Below, in pieces: positions 56,743-64,000 of a DNA stretch of 64,000 nt. Within the stretch, counting starts at the first letter, position 1. The number at the start of each line of letters is the position of its first letter. The notes under the pieces were generated by a model. It was not told where the DNA came from and searched no databases. It saw only the letters and a program-made list of their open reading frames with translations. Position numbers and translations under genes: made by a program. Source of the DNA: an uncultured Psychroflexus sp. (GTDB lineage: Bacteria; Bacteroidota; Bacteroidia; Flavobacteriales; Flavobacteriaceae); assembly GCA_913062845.1 (NCBI GenBank), contig CAJXVZ010000009.1:1-64000 (forward strand), in the 5' to 3' direction.

Positions 56743-57342
56743 CTACCTCACCGAAACAAACTTAGAATCTGCGTCATAAAACCGCCAGGGCAGAAGGGCG
56801 TCTTCTTCGGCGTAGTCTATGCCAATTCTGGTGGTTTCTACAATATTTTTTATTTCAGTTGTTTTAGGTTCTATCCAGATGTTGCCTGAGCAGACAGACT
56901 CAGCATTATGAGTTTTTTTTAAACCAAGCGCTTTGGTGAGATTGCCGGGTCCTGAAGTCAGCGATTTATCCAGGTTAGTTTTTTGTCGTCTTTCGAGCAT
57001 GATGTCAATGCCATCAATAGGTTCAACCGCACGGATAAGAATAGCATCGGCATGGCCTTTGGTGTTGGTGACAATATTAAACAAATGATGAATACCATAG
57101 CAGAGATAAATATAAGCGATTCCGCCGGGTTCGTACATTACCGAAGTTCGTTTTGTAAATCTCCCTAGATGCGCATGACAGGCCTTGTCGCCTTGCCCGG
57201 CATAAGCTTCTGTCTCAGTAATTATACCTGAAGTCAACTTGTTATCTATAAAAGTGGATAATTTGCAACCGATAAGTTTTTTTGAAAGACCTACAACATC
57301 ACCGGATTGAAAAAAAGAGGGGTCGAGTTTTTCTGAAGGCAT
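56743..57342 (-). CDS. DNA-3-methyladenine glycosylase (AAG/MPG family)
   Basis: The 199-residue protein matches the AAG family: GIITETEAYAGQGDKACHA (catalytic Glu in ETEAY), YIYLCYGIHHLFNIVT, RAVEPI and SGPGNLTKALGL. It removes alkylated purines from DNA to begin base-excision repair. It is separated by about 50 bases from the divergent small membrane protein gene. Confidence 0.94.
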   Translation of the reverse strand: MPSEKLDPSFFQSGDVVGLSKKLIGCKLSTFIDNKLTSGIITETEAYAGQGDKACHAHLGRFTKRTSVMYEPGGIAYIYLCYGIHHLFNIVTNTKGHADAILIRAVEPIDGIDIMLERRQKTNLDKSLTSGPGNLTKALGLKKTHNAESVCSGNIWIEPKTTEIKNIVETTRIGIDYAEEDALLPWRFYDADSKFVSVR

Positions 57343-57394
57343 TTTTTTAAATTAGTAATATTTTATAATTTTAGATTTTTAAATTTCAGACAAT

Positions 57395-57670
57395 ATGAAG
57401 AATCAAGACGATCCGTTTGTTCAAAAATGGGGAAAAATAAGAGAAAAAGGTTTACAAAAGCACCTTATTAATACAGGCTTAAGTTTTGGGGTCTTATTGT
57501 TTGTTATTTTAACTGCCTATAATTATTTCTTTTCTGAGGCCAAGTTTGAAACGACCTATGATTTTTTGATCCAATTGGTGATTTGCATTGTCATAGGAGG
57601 TGGATTTTATGCCTTAACCACCTGGTTTTTGAACGAACATCTGTATAAAAAGAAAACGGGTGAAAAGTAA
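57395..57670 (+). CDS. Small two-helix membrane protein of unknown function
   Basis: The 91-residue protein has a charged N-terminus (KNQDDPFVQKWGKIREKG), two membrane helices (about 26-45 and 58-78) and a lysine-rich tail. It resembles conserved flavobacterial small membrane proteins, but I cannot name a family. It is divergent from the AAG gene. Confidence 0.7.
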   Translation: MKNQDDPFVQKWGKIREKGLQKHLINTGLSFGVLLFVILTAYNYFFSEAKFETTYDFLIQLVICIVIGGGFYALTTWFLNEHLYKKKTGEK

Positions 57671-57765
57671 AAGCTCGTTATCCAGAGAGCTACCGTGACT
57701 TCCTATGTGGGCAAGGTAAAGGGCTTTATCTTAATAAAATCTCATATTATTAAATTTAACTACAC

Positions 57766-57908
57766 AAACCCGAAAAGTTTTTCTTCAGTGCAATGATAAC
57801 CTATTAGGTTTTGAGATAATTTAGACTAAATTGAATATTGAACAAGGAACACTGAATAATGAAGTAAGAATGAATTATTTTTTAAAATGGTCAACGCTAT
57901 TTAAGGAA
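57766..57908 (+). repeat. 143-base intergenic direct repeat, copy 1
   Basis: Starts AAACCCGAAAAG and runs to ATTTAAGGAA. It aligns without gaps to copy 2 at 58201-58343 with about 17 differences by hand count. It includes the words TTCAGTGCAATGAT and GAACAAGGAACACTGAATAA, of a type that recurs in Flavobacteriia intergenic regions. A short open frame lies inside it, which I take to be chance. The wider gap 57671-58381 has no credible gene; between the copies is a stretch rich in TTGCG words. Confidence 0.75.
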
Positions 57909-58200
57909 TTTCAAAGATCACAAGTTATAAGTCTTGTTTCTAAATTCTATTTTCTAAAATATAATAGACCAACCATTGCGGTCTTAGCGCTTTTCTTTGC
58001 GCACCTTGCGGTTAATGCTACCTCTGGTTTTTTCAAACATTAAGAAGTTAAGTTGCATTAAGATAACGTCATTAAGTCGCTATGAATATCCTTCAAATTC
58101 GGGTTAAATTATTCTAACTTCAAAGACCTTTTATATTTGAGCAAACGAAAATCATGGCTTTCTATTCAACAAACTGATATTGCTGTCTTCCTGTTTATCT

Positions 58201-58343
58201 AAACCCGAAAGGTTTCTCTTCAGTGCAATGATATCCTTTTGGGTTTTGCGATTATTTAAACCAAATTGAATATCGAACAAGGAACACTGAATAATGAAAA
58301 AAGAATGAATTATTTTTTAAAACCGTCAATGCCATTTAGGGAA
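58201..58343 (+). repeat. 143-base intergenic direct repeat, copy 2
   Basis: Same orientation and same length as copy 1, 292 bases further on. Its left end holds a cleaner hairpin (AAACC-cgaaa-GGTTT). The equal length and lack of gaps suggest a defined mobile or amplified unit rather than a random duplication. Confidence 0.75.
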
Positions 58344-58381
58344 GGTCACATTACTAAAAGCTAATAGCTAAAAGCTAATAA

Positions 58382-59716
58382 CTATATGACAAAAGAATAA
58401 TATCGTCTCCCTACTAAAGGAGCATCGTGATCGTCAACTTTTTCTAAAACAAACTCATTTCTAGGAGAAACAACAGATTTTTCAACTATTTTTTTATGCA
58501 GTTTTTCATAAGTCTCAAAATCCACTGCAGTTCTGTTGTCAAAGTCCTTTTCTAAATCAAATTTTTCAACTTCGGTTTCAAAGCCTTCAACAAGCTCGCC
58601 TTCGAACACCTTTGACTTGCTTCCGCTGCCGTAGGCGATAAATCCAAATTTGTCTTTAGCGGTAAGTTTATCTTTTTTATAGAACAATTCAGAAATAAGA
58701 CTCATAAAAATGGAAGCCGCATACATATTCCCAATTTGAGACGAGGCCTTTTGAGCATCCAGCACTTTTGCTGAAACAAAATTTCTGTACTCTTCTGATT
58801 TTGATAAGTTTTTTAGCACCTCAAAATCGTACAGGTCTGCTTTTACGTCTTCAGCTTTTACACCATCCTTTTCTAATTGATAGATTTCAGAAAAAATACG
58901 CTTGCCATGAAAGGCATAAGGCAAATGAAAAATTAGACCAGACCAGTTTTCGTGTAATTCACCTTCAACACCTTTTAAGTCTTTAAAATGAAAATAGGCT
59001 TCTCGAATTCTATCCTGGTAACATTTGTTGGAGAATTGCCCATCAAAGACCGGTTCTTCGCGATAGACCTGCAATTTTGCATCTGTAGTATAGGCTTTGG
59101 TTTCATCGTTAACAGGATAGTAACGCCTTGGCTTAAAAAAGTCATGCTCACTTTTGTAGCCCACACCAAAAACAGAATCAAAAACCATTAATTTTGGATC
59201 GGCTTCTACCAACATGGCGACCGCGCCGGCACCCTGGGTATATTCGCCTGGCGATTCTAAATCATATTTGGCAAAATCTGATGCGATCACCACAGCTTTA
59301 TGTTTGGGATGAACACGAACGTAGTCCAGGGCATTCTGAAAAACATCAACCGCACCAATGCAGGCAAAGGTCATATCTACCACATCGGTATGCACAAACA
59401 CACGTTCACCAAGCTGTTGCTCTACCATATCAACAGCGTAAGTTGCCGTTGGTTTTGAGCTGTCCAATGCAGACTCAGTGCCCAAATAAATCCTGTTGAT
59501 AGATTTGGGATCAATATTATTTTGTGTGATCAGTTTAAGAAGCGCATTTCCGGCCATGGTTGCCGTATCTTCATGCACATCACAAATTGACATTTTATAA
59601 ATTCCAAGCCCCTTTTTTAACTTTTCTGCATCAACACCTCTTTTTTTTGAGAATTCTTCAATGTCAAGATAGATTTTTGGAATATCGTATGCTAAATGAC
59701 TAATACCTGCCTTCAT
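58382..59716 (-). CDS. Hydroxymethylglutaryl-CoA synthase family protein
   Basis: The 444-residue protein has the thiolase fold of HMG-CoA synthase: IYLGTESALDSSKPTA (catalytic Glu about 81), the nucleophile Cys in VDMTFACIGAV (Cys119), and a His in the FHLPYAFHGKRIF region. It condenses acetyl-CoA with acetoacetyl-CoA in the mevalonate route to isoprenoids, which Flavobacteriia use. The start MKAGISHLAYDIP is typical. It ends close to the intergenic repeat region and is monocistronic as far as seen. Confidence 0.9.
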   Translation of the reverse strand: MKAGISHLAYDIPKIYLDIEEFSKKRGVDAEKLKKGLGIYKMSICDVHEDTATMAGNALLKLITQNNIDPKSINRIYLGTESALDSSKPTATYAVDMVEQQLGERVFVHTDVVDMTFACIGAVDVFQNALDYVRVHPKHKAVVIASDFAKYDLESPGEYTQGAGAVAMLVEADPKLMVFDSVFGVGYKSEHDFFKPRRYYPVNDETKAYTTDAKLQVYREEPVFDGQFSNKCYQDRIREAYFHFKDLKGVEGELHENWSGLIFHLPYAFHGKRIFSEIYQLEKDGVKAEDVKADLYDFEVLKNLSKSEEYRNFVSAKVLDAQKASSQIGNMYAASIFMSLISELFYKKDKLTAKDKFGFIAYGSGSKSKVFEGELVEGFETEVEKFDLEKDFDNRTAVDFETYEKLHKKIVEKSVVSPRNEFVLEKVDDHDAPLVGRRYYSFVI

Positions 59717-59955
59717 TTGTTTAATTTTTTAGCAAATAAATTAAATTTTATTGAAATAGTTTTTTAAACAAAAGATTAATTTTTAAGAATTTTTACTCAG
59801 TTAAAGAGTATTTAGTCGAAAGTTTAAATGATTTAGTTGTTTATGCTCTATTTGCAACTTTCCAAATAAAAATCTTTCAGCTAAACCTTTTCCAGTCAAA
59901 AAAGCCTATTGCTCATATTCTAAATTCATATTTATAATTCAAAATTAATTTCCCG

Positions 59956-59963
59956 TACCTTTG
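59956..59963 (+). promoter_or_regulatory. -7 element of the RsuA-like gene
   Basis: TACCTTTG followed by caaaaa fits the Bacteroidota -7 consensus exactly and lies 14 bases before the start codon. No obvious TTG at -33 is present. Confidence 0.6.
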
Positions 59964-59977
59964 CAAAAATTTATAAA

Positions 59978-60778
59978 ATGAAATCTGATAAATCTAAGAG
60001 CAGAGGGAAACGACATGCCGGACAACAGAAGAAAGTCTCTAAGGTTGACAAACAAATTAAAGACCCTAAAGCTGGTATGCGACTCAATAAATATATTTCT
60101 AATGCGGGTATTTGTTCGCGAAGAGAAGCCGATGTGTATATCGCAGCGGGAAGCGTAACGGTAAACGGAAAGCCAGTGACAGAAATGGGTTACAAAGTTC
60201 AGTTAGACGATGATGTAAAATTTGATGGCCGAAGCATAAATCCGGAACCTAAAGAATATTATCTCGTAAATAAGCCTCAGGGTTTTTACACCTCCGGAAA
60301 AATCGAGCATCAGAATAAGACCGTTCTCAATTTGCTGAGAAAAGTGAGTAATGCCAAACTTGAACCTATAGGAAGGCTCGAAAACTCGGCTTGCGGATTG
60401 ATTTTATATACCAATGATGGTACTTTAGCCAAAAAACTTGGCAATGCTAAAAAAGGTATTAAACAAATTTATGAATTGCATTTAAAGAAAGAATTTTCTT
60501 TTGCTGATATGGACATTCTTAAAAATGGCATTGTGGTTGAAGGGCACAAGGTTTATGTGGATGATATTTCTTTTATCCCTAATAAGTCTCACCACCATAT
60601 CGGAATGGAACTTAAAAGTATGCGCAATAACATCATCCCCAGAATGATGACCAAATTAGGTTATGAGATCATAAAAATGGACAGAACTGTTTTTGGAAAC
60701 CTGACAAAACTCAACTTACCCAGAGGACAGTTCAGGGTTTTAAAGAAAGAAGAGATCATTCAGTTGGGCATGCTTTAG
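59978..60778 (+). CDS. RsuA/RluB-family pseudouridine synthase-like protein, catalytic Asp replaced by Glu
   Basis: The 266-residue protein has a basic N-terminus (about 1-32), an S4 RNA-binding domain (MRLNKYISNAGICSRREAD) and the RsuA/RluB/E/F fold with NKPQGFYTS and a final PRGQFRVLKKEEI. Active members have GRLDxxTxGLLL, with Asp attacking the uracil. Here the segment is IGRLENSACGLILYTNDG (GAA codon), so the Asp is Glu and the following Arg is Asn. The protein probably binds RNA but may not form pseudouridine. It could be a non-catalytic paralogue of a normal enzyme encoded elsewhere. Confidence 0.88.
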   Translation: MKSDKSKSRGKRHAGQQKKVSKVDKQIKDPKAGMRLNKYISNAGICSRREADVYIAAGSVTVNGKPVTEMGYKVQLDDDVKFDGRSINPEPKEYYLVNKPQGFYTSGKIEHQNKTVLNLLRKVSNAKLEPIGRLENSACGLILYTNDGTLAKKLGNAKKGIKQIYELHLKKEFSFADMDILKNGIVVEGHKVYVDDISFIPNKSHHHIGMELKSMRNNIIPRMMTKLGYEIIKMDRTVFGNLTKLNLPRGQFRVLKKEEIIQLGML

Positions 60779-60884
60779 AGCTTGAAAACCAATCTTAAAT
60801 TCATAAAACACTAATTCTTACTTAAATTCAAAATTCAAAACTTAGGATTCAAAATTGAATACTTATTTTTGCAAAAAATTTTAA

Positions 60885-61787
60885 TTGTCCAAAGCTATTG
60901 CACATACAGCCGAAATATCATGGATTAGCGAGTTTAAAACTTTAACGAAACATCGCTTATCTCTTAGTGTGGTGTTCTCTTCGGTTGCAGGATATTTTTT
61001 AGGTGCTGAACGCTTTGACGCTTTGACACTGACTTTACTATTTGTAGGTGGTTATGCCATGGTAGGCGCTTCTAATGCATTTAACCAAATCATTGAAAAG
61101 GAGTTGGATGCATTGATGAACAGAACAAAGAACAGACCTTTGCCAAGCGGCAGAATGTCTGTAAATACGGCCTGGATGATTGCGGTATCACTGACCTTAT
61201 TAGGCTTGACTCTATTGTATTTGATCAATCCGGTAACAGCATTTTTCGGTGGTGTATCCATATTTATATATGTTGCTATTTACACACCTTTAAAAACAAA
61301 AACACCATTATCTGTATTTGTTGGAGCCTTTCCTGGGGCTATCCCTTTTATGTTAGGCTGGGTAGCGACTTCAGGAAGCTTTGGGATAGAACCCGGGACA
61401 TTGTTTATGATACAGTTCTTCTGGCAATTTCCGCATTTCTGGGCGTTGGGATGGTGGCTGTACGACGATTATAAAAACGGCGGCTTTTTTATGTTGCCAA
61501 CCGGCAAGAGGGATTCCGGTACAGCGCTTCAAATTATTTTATACACATTTTGGACAGTCGCCATTTCAATTATTCCGGTATTTGGTGTGACCGGAGATTT
61601 AAGACTGACAATCTTTTCCGCCGGAATAGTATTGGCTCTGGGTCTTATCATGTTCTTTTTTGCCATAAGACTTTACCAAAAAAGAGATACTAAATCCGCT
61701 AAACAACTCATGCTGGCCAGTGTGAGCTACATCACTTTAATACAAATTGTTTACGTAATAGATAAAATATGGAGAGTATGGCTATAA
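60885..61787 (+). CDS. cyoE: Protohaem IX farnesyltransferase (haem O synthase)
   Basis: The 300-residue protein starts at TTG (SKAIAHTAEIS) because no ATG fits. It has about nine membrane helices and the UbiA-type aspartate motif NAFNQIIEKELDALMNRTKNRP (shown as NQIIEKELDALMNRT) plus YTPLKTKTP and FWQFPHFWALGW. It adds a farnesyl group to haem B to make haem O for the oxidases encoded downstream. The -7 box TATTTTTG lies at 60864-60871. It overlaps the first cox3 gene by 19 bases. Confidence 0.95.
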   Translation: MSKAIAHTAEISWISEFKTLTKHRLSLSVVFSSVAGYFLGAERFDALTLTLLFVGGYAMVGASNAFNQIIEKELDALMNRTKNRPLPSGRMSVNTAWMIAVSLTLLGLTLLYLINPVTAFFGGVSIFIYVAIYTPLKTKTPLSVFVGAFPGAIPFMLGWVATSGSFGIEPGTLFMIQFFWQFPHFWALGWWLYDDYKNGGFFMLPTGKRDSGTALQIILYTFWTVAISIIPVFGVTGDLRLTIFSAGIVLALGLIMFFFAIRLYQKRDTKSAKQLMLASVSYITLIQIVYVIDKIWRVWL

Positions 61788-62359
61788 ATGAGCGTTCTGA
61801 ACAGGAAAAACGCGACCGTTCCAAAAAAATGATGCTTTGGTTTGGAATTATAAGCATGGTGATGACCTTTGCCGGGCTTACCAGTGCCTACGTTGTAAGC
61901 AGTAAGAGACCGGATTGGGTGAGTGATTTTGAATTACCGGAAACTTTTGGTATTAGCACTATAATCATCGTTTTGAGTAGCATCACTTTATTTGCTGCTA
62001 AAAGATATCTTAAACAGGAGAACCGAAAGATGACTTCATTGTTCTTGTTTTTTACATTTTTACTGGGAGCTACATTTGTTGGCCTTCAATTCAGGGGTTT
62101 TGAGACTTTGGTGAATGAAGGTTACTATTTTACCGGACCAACCAGTACTATCAATTCATCATACATTTATGTATTGGTAATGGCGCATCTGGTGCACCTG
62201 GCTGCAGGAATTATCGTACTGACGGTTATTATCTTCAATCATTTCAGGGGTCGCTATTCTTCTGAAAAAATGCTTGGATTTTCTATCGGCTCAAGTTTTT
62301 GGCACTTTGTAGACGTGTTATGGTTATTTTTGTTCTTATTTTTAAGTTTCTATAAATAA
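61769..62359 (+). CDS. Cytochrome c oxidase subunit III-type protein, short form
   Basis: The 196-residue membrane protein has five helices and the COX3 pattern, with TSAYVVSSKRPDW near helix 1, a central helix pair, MAHLVHLAAGI and a terminal SSFWHFVDVLWLFLFLF (His and Asp typical of COX3). Bacteroidota often encode two subunit III-like proteins side by side, as here. The second follows after 44 bases that contain a separate -7 element. Confidence 0.9.
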   Translation: MESMAINERSEQEKRDRSKKMMLWFGIISMVMTFAGLTSAYVVSSKRPDWVSDFELPETFGISTIIIVLSSITLFAAKRYLKQENRKMTSLFLFFTFLLGATFVGLQFRGFETLVNEGYYFTGPTSTINSSYIYVLVMAHLVHLAAGIIVLTVIIFNHFRGRYSSEKMLGFSIGSSFWHFVDVLWLFLFLFLSFYK

Positions 62360-62368
62360 ATATTTTGC

Positions 62369-62376
62369 TATTTTTG
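62369..62376 (+). promoter_or_regulatory. Possible internal promoter before the second cox3 gene
   Basis: TATTTTTG fits TAnnTTTG and lies 27 bases before the ATG. It may give extra transcription of cox3-cox4 independent of cyoE. Confidence 0.45.
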
Positions 62377-62403
62377 CCCAACTCTTAATAAATACCTAAA
62401 TAT

Positions 62404-63396
62404 ATGGATACGACAGCTGTTGCTAAAACAGGAACTGAAGGCAAGCTTTGGGGTGGCGGTTCGCAACCACTTAAAGCGAGTTATGGTAAATTGATGATGT
62501 GGTTCTTTATTCTATCAGATGCATTGACGTTTTCTGGTTTTTTAGCCGCATATGGGTTTTCAAGATTTAAATATTCCTCAGAATGGCCGATTGCAGATGA
62601 GGTGTTTAATCACTTTCCATTCCTGCACGGAACTGATGCGCCGATGTTTTACGTGGCATTAATGACCTTTATACTGATCTTTTCTTCTGTAACTATGGTT
62701 TTGGCCGTAGATGCGGGTCACCAAATGAATAAAAACAAAGTGGTCACCTACATGGCTTTAACCATTTTAGGTGGTTTGGTATTTGTGGGTTCACAAGCCT
62801 GGGAATGGGCAAACTTCATTAGTGGTGAATATGGCGCAGTAGAAACAAGAAGTGGTAAAATTCTTCAGTTCGTTGATGCTTCCAATGACAATAAAAGGAT
62901 ATCTATTACTGATATTGCTATGGGTGAAAGCGGTACCGAAAGAACCCGACACAATGAAAGTGAAGGTATCTGGTACATGAGTGAAAAAGATTTGCCATCT
63001 GTGACATTACAACAGGTCAAAACTGGTTTTGAGGCCAATGAGAATTTAAGGGTCAGAACCATGACGCTTAACGAAGAAGGTGAAAAAACTGTTCTAGACA
63101 GAGCAACGTCTTTAGATTATTTAAATAACCGAGGAATTGGCATCATAGAAGGTGCAAACCTTACCAAGAATGAGTACGGTGCACCATTGTTCGCCGATTT
63201 CTTCTTTTTCATTACCGGATTTCATGGCTTTCACGTATTTTCAGGAGTTGTGATTCTATGCATCATTTTCTTCAATGTTCTTTTAGGAACATACGAAAGA
63301 AGAGGTAGCTACGAAATGGTTGAGAAAGTTGGTCTTTACTGGCACTTTGTCGATTTGGTTTGGGTATTTGTTTTCACATTCTTCTATTTAGTTTAA
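62404..63396 (+). CDS. Cytochrome c oxidase subunit III, long form with extramembrane insert
   Basis: The 330-residue protein is a COX3 (KLMMWFFILSDALTFSGFLAAY, given as MMWFFILSDALTFSG; end VGLYWHFVDLVWVFVFTFFY). Between helices there is a hydrophilic insert of about 100 residues (roughly 145-250, from GEYGAVETRSGKI to TSLDYLNNRG) that the usual bacterial COX3 lacks. The insert has no motif I recognise. It is a subunit of the caa3/cbb-type terminal oxidase in the inner membrane. Confidence 0.92.
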   Translation: MDTTAVAKTGTEGKLWGGGSQPLKASYGKLMMWFFILSDALTFSGFLAAYGFSRFKYSSEWPIADEVFNHFPFLHGTDAPMFYVALMTFILIFSSVTMVLAVDAGHQMNKNKVVTYMALTILGGLVFVGSQAWEWANFISGEYGAVETRSGKILQFVDASNDNKRISITDIAMGESGTERTRHNESEGIWYMSEKDLPSVTLQQVKTGFEANENLRVRTMTLNEEGEKTVLDRATSLDYLNNRGIGIIEGANLTKNEYGAPLFADFFFFITGFHGFHVFSGVVILCIIFFNVLLGTYERRGSYEMVEKVGLYWHFVDLVWVFVFTFFYLV

Positions 63397-63418
63397 TTTT
63401 ATAAAAAGACATTTAATT

Positions 63419-63784
63419 ATGGCTCACGATACAGCACATCACGATTCAGCAGCAGCTAAAAAACGCATCTGGAAAGTATTCGGAATTTTATCTGTTCTTA
63501 CGATTATAGAAGTAATATTAGGATATATAAGACCATCTGCTTTAGTACATACAGATATTATAGGAATGTCTATATTGAACTGGATATTTATTATTTTGAC
63601 CATATATAAAGCTTACTATATCACCTGGGCCTTCATGCACATGGAGCACGAAACAAAAGGTTTACGTAGGGTTGTCGTCTGGACAGGTGTATTTTTGATT
63701 TGCTACCTTATCGCCATTCTATTGATTGAAGGCGGATATATTGAACAGGTTTATACTGATGGCTACATCACCTGGGAATTCTAG
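63419..63784 (+). CDS. Cytochrome c oxidase subunit IV-family protein
   Basis: The 121-residue protein has a His-rich N-terminus (AHDTAHHDS) and three membrane helices, with VFGILSVLTIIEVILGY and KAYYITWAFMHMEHE matching the COX4-pro family. It is a small accessory subunit that stabilises the oxidase. It is the last gene before a terminator. Confidence 0.9.
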   Translation: MAHDTAHHDSAAAKKRIWKVFGILSVLTIIEVILGYIRPSALVHTDIIGMSILNWIFIILTIYKAYYITWAFMHMEHETKGLRRVVVWTGVFLICYLIAILLIEGGYIEQVYTDGYITWEF

Positions 63785-63822
63785 CATATAGCATATTTAA
63801 AAATAGGTTAAATCATTCGTAA

Positions 63823-63855
63823 GGCGGTCATTTTCAAGACCGTCTTTTTTTATTT
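63823..63855 (+). terminator. Intrinsic terminator after the cox genes
   Basis: GGCGGTC and GACCGTC pair (one G-U) around a short loop and are followed by seven or more T residues. A -7-like TATTTTTG (63851-63858) overlaps its end and may start the next gene. Confidence 0.78.
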
Positions 63856-63920
63856 TTGCAAGTCTAAAATTACTGTGTAAATTCATCATATAAATCCTTA
63901 AGGGCAAAAAACGATCTGAG

Positions 63921-64000
63921 ATGAAAATCAAAAAAAAGCACCTGGTGTTGTCGGTTTTATTCATTTTACCGCTGTTTGCGTATATGTTTTTTGCAAGTGG
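63921..64000 (+). CDS. Start of a membrane-anchored protein, probably SCO-type (3' end outside window)
   Basis: The frame opens MKIKKKHLVLSVLFILPLFAYMFFASG and runs to the edge. A short basic start, one hydrophobic anchor and the place after cox4 suit a SCO1/SenC copper chaperone, which commonly follows in this order, but the diagnostic CxxxC lies beyond the window. The assignment is therefore by context. Confidence 0.5.
   Translation, partial: MKIKKKHLVLSVLFILPLFAYMFFAS

Noticed and set aside
57831-58043. A 70-codon frame inside the first intergenic repeat
   Set aside because: It starts at TTG, lies half within repeat copy 1, is not kept in copy 2, and has no family resemblance.
1-64000. 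tRNA, rRNA, tmRNA or phage genes
   Set aside because: No T-loop-like GGTTCGAATCC words, rRNA stretches or phage structural genes were seen in any gap.

Overview
The window looks like chromosomal DNA of a member of Bacteroidota, most likely a Flavobacteriaceae-type organism. It is AT-rich, many genes are preceded by the Bacteroidota -7 element TAnnTTTG rather than a clear Shine-Dalgarno sequence, and it carries typical family markers: a SusC/SusD pair, giant FG-GAP/UnbV lipoproteins, YidC with a long periplasmic domain, DUF4175, a mevalonate-pathway HMG-CoA synthase and a cyoE-cox3-cox3-cox4 cluster. I saw no rRNA, tRNA, CRISPR array or prophage.

Layout. (a) 1-3.7 kb: the end of a Crp/Fnr regulator, a small membrane methyltransferase, yidC and a nucleoid-associated protein gene. 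(b) 3.8-5.5 kb: an insertion sequence with 13-bp inverted repeats whose transposase has a frameshift near its 5' end. (c) 5.5-21.8 kb: a glycan-utilisation locus. One minus-strand operon runs susC, susD, FG-GAP/UnbV lipoprotein, GH2 enzyme with a PA14 insert, GH97 enzyme. Divergent from it is a NUDIX-fold regulator with a ruined catalytic motif, followed by convergent tkt-fsa. Three copies of one 19-bp inverted repeat (two between susC and the regulator, one at the tkt promoter) tie these transcripts into one regulon, so glycan uptake and pentose-phosphate interconversion appear to be co-regulated. (d) 21.9-37 kb: mostly housekeeping genes (rnr, rpiB, a CDF metal exporter, ybeY, mnmG and others), with two parS-like palindromes bracketing mnmG. 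(e) 37-41 kb: a second giant FG-GAP/UnbV lipoprotein and cvpA.

(f) 41.0-51.1 kb is the most unusual part. It holds a two-component system (propeller-type histidine kinase and LuxR-type response regulator) on the minus strand. Facing away from it on the plus strand are a small membrane peptide, a duplicated-domain secreted protein, a short-chain dehydrogenase, an MFS transporter, a TlpA-like thioredoxin protein and a DUF418 membrane protein. Every long gene in this block carries at least one nonsense or frameshift lesion, while the genes on both sides are intact. Three promoters in the block share one design: CACAT-N4-ATGTG, exactly 23 bases, then a TA-rich -7-like element. The likeliest reading is a recently eroding regulatory module that still shows its regulon code.

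(g) 51.2-64 kb: an aldehyde dehydrogenase of the GapN type, a YceI-porin-YceI operon behind a perfect Crp/Fnr-like palindrome, a FabG-like reductase, 3-methyladenine glycosylase, an intergenic 143-bp repeat pair, HMG-CoA synthase, an RsuA-family protein lacking the catalytic Asp, and the haem/cytochrome oxidase assembly cluster running off the right edge.
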